A DNA stretch of 34,632 bases from positions 1 through 34,632 of the forward strand of contig WTJH01000159.1 in the NCBI GenBank assembly GCA_011524915.1, read 5' to 3'. Shown here one piece after another: positions 1 to 6,973 of the stretch. Both the position numbers and the translations under genes were made by a program. The DNA comes from Flavobacteriales bacterium (lineage in GTDB: Bacteria; Bacteroidota; Bacteroidia; Flavobacteriales; Flavobacteriaceae). The notes under the pieces were generated by a model that was not told the DNA's origin, did not search any database, and was given only the letters and a program-made list of their open reading frames with translations. The stretch's first letter is position 1. Each line of letters starts with the position of its first letter.

Positions 1-2
1 AT

Positions 3-851
3 TTTTTGGAGTTAACCAAGTTCCGGCTGGCCATTAGTGTCATGTTTTCTTCCCTCGCAGGATATGTTTTAGCAACCGATCGGTACGAGGTTACCACCCT
101 TTTATTCCTCTGGATAGGAGGTTACGGAATGGTTGGAGCTTCCAATGCTTTCAACCAAGTTATAGAGGCTGATTTTGATGCGCAAATGAAGCGTACTCGG
201 AATCGACCCATTCCCGCAGGACGTATGTCTAAAACAACGGGCATCCAAATTGGAGCTGCTCTAACCATCATTGGAACTGTAGTTTTATACTATATCAATG
301 CGCGAACTGCATTCTTTGGATTGCTGTCTTTGCTGATTTATGTAGCAGCTTATACCCCTCTGAAACGGAAATCGTCGCTCTCTGTATTTGTAGGCGCCTT
401 TCCGGGAGCCATTCCATTTATGTTGGGATGGGTGGCAGCTACAGGAAAGTTTGGAATTGAGCCCGGAGTTTTATTTATGGTTCAATTCTTTTGGCAGTTT
501 CCCCACTTTTGGGCAATTGGCTGGATGTTGGAGGAAGATTATAACAAAGCAGGGTTTAAGATGCTCCCCACGGGAGGCGCCAACCAACAAACCGTTTTTT
601 TGATTGTACTCTATACCTTGTGGACCATTGTGGTTTCGCTGTTACCGATGGCTCCCTACACTGGAGATCTACATTTATCCTTGTATGGTGGGCTTGGGAT
701 CATATGCTTAGGGTTAGGGATGCTTTATTTTGCTCTTCAATTGATGCGCGACAGTAGCAAGGAGACCGCCCGAAAATTGATGTATGCTAGTATTCTCTAC
801 ATTACTGCCCTTCAACTTATATATGTTTTTGATAAATTATTAATCGGATGA
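3..851 (+). CDS. ctaB: Protoheme IX farnesyltransferase (heme O synthase), 5' partial
   Basis: Transfers a farnesyl group from farnesyl diphosphate to heme b to give heme O for the neighbouring oxidase; an integral inner-membrane UbiA-type prenyltransferase. The family signature is clear: the Asp-rich prenyl-diphosphate site reads NQVIEADFD (about residues 50-58 of the visible protein), followed by MKRTRNRP. Several hydrophobic helices follow. The reading frame is open to the left edge, and homologues carry a dozen or more residues before the ELTKFRLA segment, so the true start is probably outside the window; the TTG at 6 is unlikely to be the start. The stop overlaps the next gene's ATG in an ATGA junction, so the two are probably translationally coupled. 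Identification is firm. Confidence 0.95.
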   Translation, partial: FLELTKFRLAISVMFSSLAGYVLATDRYEVTTLLFLWIGGYGMVGASNAFNQVIEADFDAQMKRTRNRPIPAGRMSKTTGIQIGAALTIIGTVVLYYINARTAFFGLLSLLIYVAAYTPLKRKSSLSVFVGAFPGAIPFMLGWVAATGKFGIEPGVLFMVQFFWQFPHFWAIGWMLEEDYNKAGFKMLPTGGANQQTVFLIVLYTLWTIVVSLLPMAPYTGDLHLSLYGGLGIICLGLGMLYFALQLMRDSSKETARKLMYASILYITALQLIYVFDKLLIG

Positions 852-1417
852 GTGATATGAATCAACCCCAACAAAAAGCTAAGAAAATGATGCTCTGGGT
901 AGGCATGATTAGCATGACCATGACTTTTGCTGGACTCACCAGTGCCTACGTGGTTAGCAGCGCCCGAGTCGACTGGCTTAAGGATTTCCAGATGCCTTCT
1001 ATTTTTGGGGTTTCAACAATTATTATTCTGTTGAGTAGTTTGCTCTATCATTTGGCTCAGAAGGCGATTCAAAAGGATCAGATTTCACAAGCCAAAGGCT
1101 TTATTTTAGGAACCTTAGTTTTAGCCATTAGCTTTATTTTTACGCAATTTCAGGGGTTTAACCAGATCATTGATTCGGGCTATTATTTTACAGGGCCACA
1201 AAGCTCTATAACAACCTCTTATCTGTATGTCTTGGTGCTGTTGCACTTATTCCACTTAGCTGCCGGAATAATCGTATTGGGGGTTAGCTATTTCAGAGTT
1301 CATACAGGGAGATATGGCGCAGATCGATATTTAGGAATGGAATTGTCTGTGCTTTTTTGGCATTTTCTCGATTTCCTATGGGTATATTTATATGCCTTCG
1401 TCATGCTATACGGTTAA
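848..1417 (+). CDS. Cytochrome c oxidase subunit III, short form
   Basis: Membrane subunit III of a heme-copper oxidase, 189 residues with about five predicted helices (near 15-35, 52-70, 84-103, 124-145 and 164-187). It matches the five-helix form of the family that lacks the first two helices of the mitochondrial protein. The C-terminal WHFLDFLWVYLY stretch and the LHLFHLAAG segment are typical of subunit III. It begins in an ATGA overlap with the heme O synthase gene and precedes a second, longer subunit III gene. Two subunit III genes in tandem occur in other Bacteroidetes oxidase clusters (recalled, not searched). Which one is in the mature enzyme, or whether both are, cannot be told from sequence. 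Confidence 0.9.
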   Translation: MSDMNQPQQKAKKMMLWVGMISMTMTFAGLTSAYVVSSARVDWLKDFQMPSIFGVSTIIILLSSLLYHLAQKAIQKDQISQAKGFILGTLVLAISFIFTQFQGFNQIIDSGYYFTGPQSSITTSYLYVLVLLHLFHLAAGIIVLGVSYFRVHTGRYGADRYLGMELSVLFWHFLDFLWVYLYAFVMLYG

Positions 1418-1424
1418 AAAGTAA

Positions 1425-1448
1425 TACATTTGAACAGGAATAAATTTG
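1425..1448 (+). promoter_or_regulatory. Two candidate Bacteroidetes -7 elements before long coxC
   Basis: The short gap before the second subunit III gene holds two exact matches to the Bacteroidetes -7 consensus TAnnTTTG: TACATTTG at 1425-1432 and TAAATTTG at 1441-1448. Neither has a convincing TTG box 17-23 bases upstream. They may mark an internal promoter in the oxidase cluster, or be chance matches in AT-rich DNA. Confidence 0.25.
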
Positions 1449-1459
1449 ACTAAATATTT

Positions 1460-2440
1460 ATGGAAGTAACAGCAGCAAACTCTGCAGATTCCACCTCGGT
1501 TTGGGGGGGAGGAAATCAGCCGCTTAATGCGAGTTATGGTAAGTTGATGATGTGGTTTTTTATCGTATCTGATGCCTTAACCTTCTCCGGATTTTTAGTG
1601 GCCTATGGCTTTTCACGATTTAAAAATATTAATACTTGGCCCATCGCAGATGAGGTGTTTACGCACTTCCCCTTTCTTCATGGGGTAGATGCTCCCATGT
1701 ATTATGTGGCTTTAATGACCTTTATTCTTATTTTCTCGTCTGTAACTATGGTACTTGCCGTGGATGCGGGTCATCACATGAATAAAGCTAAAGTTACTTT
1801 CTACATGCTCCTAACTATTATTGGTGGAGCTATATTCGTAGGTTCTCAGGCTTGGGAGTGGAAAAACTTCATCAAGGGAGAATACGGAGCTTTAGAAACG
1901 CGTGGAGGACAAATTCTTCAATTTGTTAATGCCGATACAGGGAAGCGTGTTTCATTAGCCGAAGTTGCCAATCCTCAACAACAAATTCGCGAGACACACC
2001 AGGCTTATAATGGTATCTGGTATCAACAAGAAGGAACACTTCCGACCTATACGGTCTCCGAAATTCAGTCTGGATTTGCAGCACAAAATAATCTGACCAT
2101 CCGGACACAAGAACTTACTGCCGATGGACAAAAAACAGTTCTCTCCCGAACGGATGCCTTGGAAAAAATCCAAGCAGCTCAAAATGTAGTTGAGGGCGCT
2201 AATTTGATCCACAACGAATATGGAAATCGTCTCTTTGCAGATTTCTTTTTCTTCATTACTGGATTCCACGGCTTTCACGTATTTTCCGGTGTAGTGATCA
2301 ACATCATCATTTTCTTTAACGTTATCGTCGGTACTTACGAACGCCGAGGACACTACGAAATGGTTGAAAAGGTTGGTCTTTATTGGCACTTTGTAGACCT
2401 GGTTTGGGTCTTTGTATTCACCTTCTTTTATCTGGTATAA
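1460..2440 (+). CDS. Cytochrome c oxidase subunit III with large soluble insert
   Basis: Subunit III of the heme-copper oxidase, 326 residues. Five helices are visible: MWFFIVSDALTFSGF (about 31-50), 80-100, 112-131 ending in the conserved QAWEW, 259-285 with GFHGFHVFSG (His270, His273), and 305-326 with WHFVDLVWVF. Between helices three and four (about 140-255) sits a hydrophilic stretch of some 115 residues, where most family members have a short loop. By comparison with the seven-helix topology this loop should lie on the periplasmic side (inference). Longer subunit III proteins like this are known in Bacteroidetes. It is two bases from the subunit IV gene, so they are cotranscribed. Confidence 0.93.
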   Translation: MEVTAANSADSTSVWGGGNQPLNASYGKLMMWFFIVSDALTFSGFLVAYGFSRFKNINTWPIADEVFTHFPFLHGVDAPMYYVALMTFILIFSSVTMVLAVDAGHHMNKAKVTFYMLLTIIGGAIFVGSQAWEWKNFIKGEYGALETRGGQILQFVNADTGKRVSLAEVANPQQQIRETHQAYNGIWYQQEGTLPTYTVSEIQSGFAAQNNLTIRTQELTADGQKTVLSRTDALEKIQAAQNVVEGANLIHNEYGNRLFADFFFFITGFHGFHVFSGVVINIIIFFNVIVGTYERRGHYEMVEKVGLYWHFVDLVWVFVFTFFYLV

Positions 2441-2442
2441 TC

Positions 2443-2826
2443 ATGGCAGCAGATACACACAAACTTGCAATTTTTAGAGGATTATTAAAGTTTAAATCCA
2501 ATCAACAAAAAATTTGGGGTGTTCTTATCTTCCTTTCAATCGTGACGACGATTGAGGTTGTTTTAGGAATTGTTAAACCCGCTTCATTGATGACTATGTT
2601 CTTAGGGATGAAGCTCCTCAATTGGATATTTATTATTCTAACCATAGTTAAGGCATATTACATCGCATGGGACTTTATGCACATTAGAGACGAAAAAAGC
2701 AGCTTGCAAAGCTCTATCGTTCTTCCCTTGTTGATTTTAATTCCTTACTTGGTATTTATTTTATTAGTTGAAGCAGACTACATTTTTGAAGTTATGCGCA
2801 ATGGGTTTGTAAGCTGGAATTTTTAA
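2443..2826 (+). CDS. Cytochrome c oxidase subunit IV family protein
   Basis: Small membrane protein of 127 residues with three hydrophobic helices (about 23-45, 50-72 and 85-108), matching the prokaryotic COX4-type subunit of caa3/aa3 oxidases. The ATG at 2443 gives MAADTHKL and sits two bases after the preceding stop. A longer open frame reaching back to 2383 lies inside the subunit III gene and was discarded. The role is structural: it packs against the catalytic subunits in the inner membrane. The assignment rests on size, topology and position right after subunit III; no catalytic residues are expected. Confidence 0.88.
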   Translation: MAADTHKLAIFRGLLKFKSNQQKIWGVLIFLSIVTTIEVVLGIVKPASLMTMFLGMKLLNWIFIILTIVKAYYIAWDFMHIRDEKSSLQSSIVLPLLILIPYLVFILLVEADYIFEVMRNGFVSWNF

Positions 2827-2853
2827 GCTAAAACCCTTTAAATACCTTACTTT

Positions 2854-3513
2854 ATGAACGCAAAGGCAAAAAAGATCATCGTTTTAGGAACCTTGTTTTT
2901 TTTGCCTTTGTTCGTTTATATGTTTTTTGCTTCCGGCAAAAACAACTTTGCTCGACTTCCCATATTAACTGAAAATATTGCCGAGTTCGAAGGATTCACC
3001 TCTACCGATCAAATCCCCCAATTAAAAGATCAGATCACCATACTTGGTTTTTGGGGCAATCGATTGGATTTAAAAAAAGCAGAAGCCCTGAATTTGAATG
3101 AAAAGATTTACAAACGCTTTTATCAATTTCAGGATTTTCAGTTCGTCTTCCTCGCCCAAGAAGGTCAGCAAGCTGCCGTAGATAGCTTACGCTATAAACT
3201 ACAGACAGGTGCTGGAACAGATTTGGAAAAGTGGCATGTCATATATGGAGATTCACTTCAAATAACTGAGCAGTTTAAAAGCTTAGGAACACCTTTTCAA
3301 TTATCCGAAAATCTGAGTAGCCCTTATGTTTTTATCATTGATAAAAATCGAGCACTTCGGGGGCGCACTCAAGACAAAGATTTAGATACGCTTTGGGGGG
3401 TCAACGCCCAATCCGTTGCTCAAATCCATAAAAAAATGGTAGACGATGTTAAAGTTATTTTGGCAGAATACCGTTTGGCTCTTAAGAAATACAATTCTGA
3501 CCGCGCAAAATAA
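2854..3513 (+). CDS. SCO-like membrane-anchored protein with no cysteines
   Basis: Protein of 219 residues with one N-terminal membrane helix (about 8-26) and a periplasmic domain. Its layout parallels the SCO protein encoded next: a strand leading to GFWGNR (65-70) where SCO has its CxxxC loop, a long helix, a second strand FQFVFLAQEG, and a late SPYVFIIDKNRALRGR segment matching the SCO stretch with the copper-binding His. Here both cysteines and that His are missing; the whole protein has no cysteine. I infer a thioredoxin-like fold that has lost copper chemistry, acting perhaps as a structural assembly partner. Similar uncharacterised proteins sit in oxidase clusters of related bacteria (recalled). 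Function unproven. Confidence 0.85.
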   Translation: MNAKAKKIIVLGTLFFLPLFVYMFFASGKNNFARLPILTENIAEFEGFTSTDQIPQLKDQITILGFWGNRLDLKKAEALNLNEKIYKRFYQFQDFQFVFLAQEGQQAAVDSLRYKLQTGAGTDLEKWHVIYGDSLQITEQFKSLGTPFQLSENLSSPYVFIIDKNRALRGRTQDKDLDTLWGVNAQSVAQIHKKMVDDVKVILAEYRLALKKYNSDRAK

Positions 3514-3518
3514 AGGCT

Positions 3519-4217
3519 ATGAAGTTTTCTTCAAAGTACGCAGGAGTTCTACTCATCATTATCGTTTTTGGCTATTTATTTATCCCTAAGATTATAAATC
3601 GTGTTCAGCGCGAGGCTGTCGTCGATAGTAGCCGGTCCGTAGAGGCAAAGCCCTTGTCTTATCTCAATATTAACGGAGAAGCTAAAAAAGTCCCCGAATT
3701 TTTAATGCTTAATCAAGACTCTCTCTGGATAGGAGAGTCCGATTTTAAAAACAAAGTATGGGTTGTTGAGTTTTTCTTTACGCGCTGTCCCAGTATTTGC
3801 CCCATCATGAATAAAAACATGAAACGCATCGAGGAGCAATTGGGCAGTCAACCCAATTTTGGAATTGCTTCCTTTTCGATAGATCCCAACTACGACCAGC
3901 CATCCATTCTAAAAGCGTATGCAGAAGTTTATGAGGTCGAAAATCCCAATTGGCATTTTCTAACGGGCCCTTTGGAGACCGTTCATGCATTAGCGAATCA
4001 GGGATTTAACATTTTTGCAGGGATCAATCCGGCTGTTGCGGGCGGTTTTGAGCATCAGGGCTACTTTGCACTGATCGATAAAAAAGGTTATTTTAGATCC
4101 CGTACCGATGCCTATGGCAATCCTGTGGTCTATTATTCGGGTTTAGACGATGATCAAGGAAACGCCCCTGAAGTTGATGCGCTTATCGAAGATATTGAAC
4201 TATTGTTGAAGGAATAA
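3519..4217 (+). CDS. SCO1/SenC copper chaperone for cytochrome oxidase
   Basis: Delivers copper to, or reduces, the CuA site of cytochrome c oxidase subunit II on the outer face of the inner membrane. The 232-residue protein has one N-terminal anchor helix (about 8-23), then a thioredoxin-like domain with the copper-binding motif FTRCPSICP (Cys90 and Cys94) and the third ligand His179 in GFEHQGYF, at the spacing expected for SCO. DPNYDQP (122-128) is the usual family segment. It follows the cysteine-free SCO-like gene by five bases and precedes DUF420, consistent with an oxidase assembly operon. All three metal ligands are present, so it should be functional. Confidence 0.95.
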   Translation: MKFSSKYAGVLLIIIVFGYLFIPKIINRVQREAVVDSSRSVEAKPLSYLNINGEAKKVPEFLMLNQDSLWIGESDFKNKVWVVEFFFTRCPSICPIMNKNMKRIEEQLGSQPNFGIASFSIDPNYDQPSILKAYAEVYEVENPNWHFLTGPLETVHALANQGFNIFAGINPAVAGGFEHQGYFALIDKKGYFRSRTDAYGNPVVYYSGLDDDQGNAPEVDALIEDIELLLKE

Positions 4218-4228
4218 AAATCACTGCT

Positions 4229-4756
4229 ATGGAAAAATCACCTGTTAAAAAATTTCGCCCAGCCATTATTGCCGTATCTGTCGTCGTCCCTTTAGTTGTG
4301 GCTGTTTTATTTACGATTCGAATTCCCAATGTTGAGGCACTTTCATTTTTACCACCGGTATATGCTTGCATCAATGCATTGACAGCTATTATCTTAGTTT
4401 TTGCTTTATACGCCATAAAAAATAATAACGTACTCTTACACGAACAATTGATGAAAACCTCAATTGCTTTGTCGCTTATGTTTTTGGTTATGTATGTGGC
4501 CTATCATATGACTTCGGATCCAACCCCCTATGGAGGAGAAGGATGGAAAAGACCCCTGTATTATTTTATTTTAGTAAGTCATGTTTTGTTATCCATTGGT
4601 ATTATTCCTATGGTACTGATCACCTATGTACGGGCCATTGCTAAATTATTCGAAGATCATAAAAAGATTGCCCGTATCACCTTCCCAATCTGGTTGTATA
4701 TCGCCATTTCTGGCGTCATCGTTTATCTGATGATTTCACCCTATTATGCTGCCTAA
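4229..4756 (+). CDS. DUF420 family membrane protein (oxidase-linked)
   Basis: Integral membrane protein of 175 residues with about five helices (12-30, 43-63, 76-93, 109-133 and 151-170). It matches DUF420, a family of unknown biochemical role often found beside cytochrome oxidase and SCO genes. Conserved-looking histidines sit near helix ends (His71, His93, His118, His144), which could bind heme or metal; this is inference only. The Gly-rich DPTPYGGEGWKRPLYY loop between helices three and four is family-like. The last 11 bases overlap the next small gene, so the two are probably co-expressed with the oxidase cluster. Name is secure; function is not known. Confidence 0.88.
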   Translation: MEKSPVKKFRPAIIAVSVVVPLVVAVLFTIRIPNVEALSFLPPVYACINALTAIILVFALYAIKNNNVLLHEQLMKTSIALSLMFLVMYVAYHMTSDPTPYGGEGWKRPLYYFILVSHVLLSIGIIPMVLITYVRAIAKLFEDHKKIARITFPIWLYIAISGVIVYLMISPYYAA

Positions 4757-4970
4757 GTATTTTATAGCATTCGTTCTTTTATTGTGTTTTGCTTGGGTAC
4801 TGCCTGTGGAGGCTCAATGCTCCATGTGTAGAGCTGTTCTAGAATCTGAAGAAGGACAAGCCACAGCCCGAGGAATCAACAATGGGATTTTGTATCTAAT
4901 GGCAGTTCCCTACATACTCGTAGCTTTTGTTGGTTGGAGAATATTTAAAATATTCCAGAAAAAAGAATAA
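4746..4970 (+). CDS. Small exported CxxC membrane protein of oxidase cluster
   Basis: Small protein of 74 residues. It starts with a hydrophobic signal (about 4-20) ending in a plausible signal peptidase site after VEA, followed at once by QCSMC (Cys25 and Cys28), then a polar stretch and one C-terminal helix (about 48-68) with a short basic cytoplasmic tail. A CxxC pair near the membrane surface suggests redox or copper handling for oxidase assembly, fitting its position after SCO and DUF420, but no function is shown. The gene overlaps DUF420 by 11 bases. The cysteine is not preceded by a good lipobox, so I do not call it a lipoprotein. Confidence 0.8.
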   Translation: MLPKYFIAFVLLLCFAWVLPVEAQCSMCRAVLESEEGQATARGINNGILYLMAVPYILVAFVGWRIFKIFQKKE

Positions 4971-4975
4971 TTTTG
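4968..4975 (+). promoter_or_regulatory. Candidate -7 element TAATTTTG for exporter operon
   Basis: An exact match to TAnnTTTG overlaps the stop codon of the small CxxC gene. It would place transcription start near 4982 and leave a leader of about 68 bases containing the hairpin at 4987-5020. No good -33 TTG lies 17-23 bases upstream, so this is weak. Confidence 0.25.
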
Positions 4976-4986
4976 TAACAAAATCT

Positions 4987-5020
4987 ATAATATCTCCTCC
5001 TTTATTAAAGAGATGATTAT
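4987..5020 (+). terminator. Imperfect hairpin between oxidase and exporter genes
   Basis: ATAATATCTC (4987-4996) pairs with GAGATGATTAT (5010-5020) over ten base pairs with one bulged G, around a 13-base loop, followed by a T-rich but interrupted tail. It could be a weak terminator for the oxidase cluster or a leader structure of the exporter operon. The stem is AT-rich, so confidence is limited. Confidence 0.35.
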
Positions 5021-5049
5021 TTAATGTTGATTTTGTTTAACCCACTACC

Positions 5050-5751
5050 ATGATAAAAATCAAAGAGCTCCATAAATCCTATAAAACGGGAAAGTCTTCT
5101 TTGCATGTACTTAAAGGAATCGATTTTGAAGTGGAACCAGGGGAGTTGGTTGCCATTATGGGATCTTCAGGTTCTGGAAAATCTACCTTATTAAATATCT
5201 TAGGAATGCTCGATGTAGCCGATACAGGAATCTATGAATTAGATGGTGTTCCTATTGAAAATTTGGATGAAAAAAAGGCTGCTCAATACCGAAATCAATT
5301 TTTGGGTTTTGTCTTCCAATCGTTCAATCTAATCAATTACAAAACTGCTTTGGAAAATGTAGCTCTTCCGCTGTATTATCAAGGCGTTAAACGAAAGGAA
5401 CGCAGAGAAATTGCTCTGGACTACCTTTCGCGTGTAGGCCTGGCAGATTGGGCCACGCATTTGCCTAGCGAATTGTCTGGAGGACAAAAACAACGGGTGG
5501 CTATTGCCCGTGCTATGGCATCGAATCCAAAGGTACTTTTAGCCGACGAACCCACCGGAGCACTAGATACGACAACCTCCTATGAGGTTATGGATTTGAT
5601 TCAAAAAATTAATGATGAAGGTCGGACTATTTTGGTGGTAACACATGAGCCGGATATTGCTCAGATGTGTAAGCGTATTGTTCATTTAAAAGATGGAACT
5701 ATAGAAAAGGATAGCCGAGTAGAACAAGTAAAAGCTTTACCCCATGTTTAA
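5050..5751 (+). CDS. MacB/LolD-type ABC transporter ATP-binding protein
   Basis: Cytoplasmic ATPase of 233 residues that powers the two permeases encoded next. All nucleotide-binding motifs are present: Walker A GSSGSGKST (38-46), Q-loop Gln90 in FVFQSFNL, signature LSGGQKQR (142-149), Walker B VLLADEPTGALD (Glu167 catalytic) and the switch His199 in VVTHEPD. The FVFQSFNLI and ADEPTGALD sequences are typical of the MacB/LolD/FtsE group, which act as mechanotransmitters for FtsX-like permeases. The gene overlaps the first permease by eight bases. The substrate cannot be inferred from the ATPase. Confidence 0.95.
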   Translation: MIKIKELHKSYKTGKSSLHVLKGIDFEVEPGELVAIMGSSGSGKSTLLNILGMLDVADTGIYELDGVPIENLDEKKAAQYRNQFLGFVFQSFNLINYKTALENVALPLYYQGVKRKERREIALDYLSRVGLADWATHLPSELSGGQKQRVAIARAMASNPKVLLADEPTGALDTTTSYEVMDLIQKINDEGRTILVVTHEPDIAQMCKRIVHLKDGTIEKDSRVEQVKALPHV

Positions 5752-6973
5752 CAGCGATCGGTGGAGTGAAATTTTTCAGACCATACGTAAAAATCCCCTG
5801 CGAACCGCACTTTCGGGATTTACGGTGGCTTTGGGGATCTTTATTTTCATCATCCTCTTTGGATTGGGTAATGGTCTAAAAAACACGTTTAAAGAGTTTT
5901 TTTTGGACGACGCCACCAATGCTATTTTTCTCTTTGCTGGAAAAACAACAAAACCTTATCGCGGTTTTAAAGCCAATCGACGGATCGAATTCGAAAACGA
6001 TGATCTTGAAGCCATCAAACGCGACTTCAGTTTTTATTTGGAAAGTATTACCCCTCGCATTACCCGTGGGGCTATTGTAAAATATAAAACAGAATCCAAT
6101 AGCTATACGACTCGTGCGGTTGCTCCCGCACATCAGCAGATCGAAAAAAACATCATGATGCAGGGGCGTTATATTAATGCAAGGGATATTGATCTGTCCA
6201 CCAAAGTTGCCGTAATAGGAAGGCTGGTTGCCGAAGATTTGTTTAAAAATGAAGATCCCATGGGGCAAATTATCGATATCAATTCCATCGCCTTTAAGGT
6301 GGTTGGGGTTTTTCAGGACGAAGGAGGAGATAATGAAGAACGCTATATCTATATACCCTACACCACTCGTCAACGTATCGAAGGAGGAACGGATAAATTA
6401 GATCAGATTAATATCACTTTTCGACCAGAGTTGGGACATACGGGGGGGCTTGCTTTTGAAAAAAGCCTAAAAAGATATTTTAAGGACAAAAAGGATATTT
6501 CTCCATCAGACCCAGCAGGGATATATATTCGCAATGTAAACGATCAGCTCAAACAAAATCAGCAGTTTGCTGGAGTACTTCAAATGATTGTCACTTTTGT
6601 TGGCTTAGGAACCCTGATAGCAGGTATTATTGGGATATCAAACATCATGGTGTTTGTGGTCAAAGAGCGTACCAAAGAGCTCGGGATTCGAAAGGCTTTA
6701 GGGGCCTCTCCCTATTCCATTATTGCTATGATTCTTCAGGAGTCTATTTTTATTACAATGCTTTCCGGCTATTTAGGGCTTATTTTAGGGGTGGTTACCC
6801 TCAATAATCTCGGAAATTCTCTAGAAGATTATTTTATAAAAAACCCCTATGTGGATATGAGTACAGCACTGATTGCGACCTTTATCCTCATTCTTTTTGG
6901 AGGGATAGCAGGTTATTTACCCGCACTCCGTGCCGCCCGAATTAAACCCATTATTGCCCTTCGAGATGAATAG
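5744..6973 (+). CDS. MacB-type ABC permease 1 (FtsX domain)
   Basis: Permease of 409 residues with the MacB plan: one N-terminal helix (about 22-42), a large periplasmic domain of some 230 residues, then three C-terminal helices (about 275-300, 325-350 and 372-395). Between the second and third helices lies the coupling segment KERTKELGIRKALGAS, the FtsX-family contact with the ATPase. The family does not pump through the membrane but uses ATP to drive periplasmic export via an adaptor and a TolC channel; all these partners follow here. It overlaps both neighbours by eight bases. With the next gene it probably forms a heterodimer (inference from single ATPase, two permeases). Confidence 0.93.
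   Translation: MFNSDRWSEIFQTIRKNPLRTALSGFTVALGIFIFIILFGLGNGLKNTFKEFFLDDATNAIFLFAGKTTKPYRGFKANRRIEFENDDLEAIKRDFSFYLESITPRITRGAIVKYKTESNSYTTRAVAPAHQQIEKNIMMQGRYINARDIDLSTKVAVIGRLVAEDLFKNEDPMGQIIDINSIAFKVVGVFQDEGGDNEERYIYIPYTTRQRIEGGTDKLDQINITFRPELGHTGGLAFEKSLKRYFKDKKDISPSDPAGIYIRNVNDQLKQNQQFAGVLQMIVTFVGLGTLIAGIIGISNIMVFVVKERTKELGIRKALGASPYSIIAMILQESIFITMLSGYLGLILGVVTLNNLGNSLEDYFIKNPYVDMSTALIATFILILFGGIAGYLPALRAARIKPIIALRDE

Noticed and set aside
1955-2389. 144-codon open frame on the minus strand
   Set aside because: Lies wholly antisense to the long subunit III gene, has no family-like motif, and its coding partner is certain.
2383-2442. Longer start for subunit IV
   Set aside because: Would place 20 residues inside subunit III; the ATG at 2443 gives the family N-terminus.
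4939-4955. Palindrome GAATATTTAAAATATTC
   Set aside because: Inside the CxxC gene, where it simply encodes a repeated Ile-Phe-Lys-Ile-Phe; loop too small for a real hairpin and no T tract.
6930-6965. GTG start for permease 2
   Set aside because: Adds 12 residues translated within permease 1; the ATG at 6966 gives the same 8-bp overlap used elsewhere.
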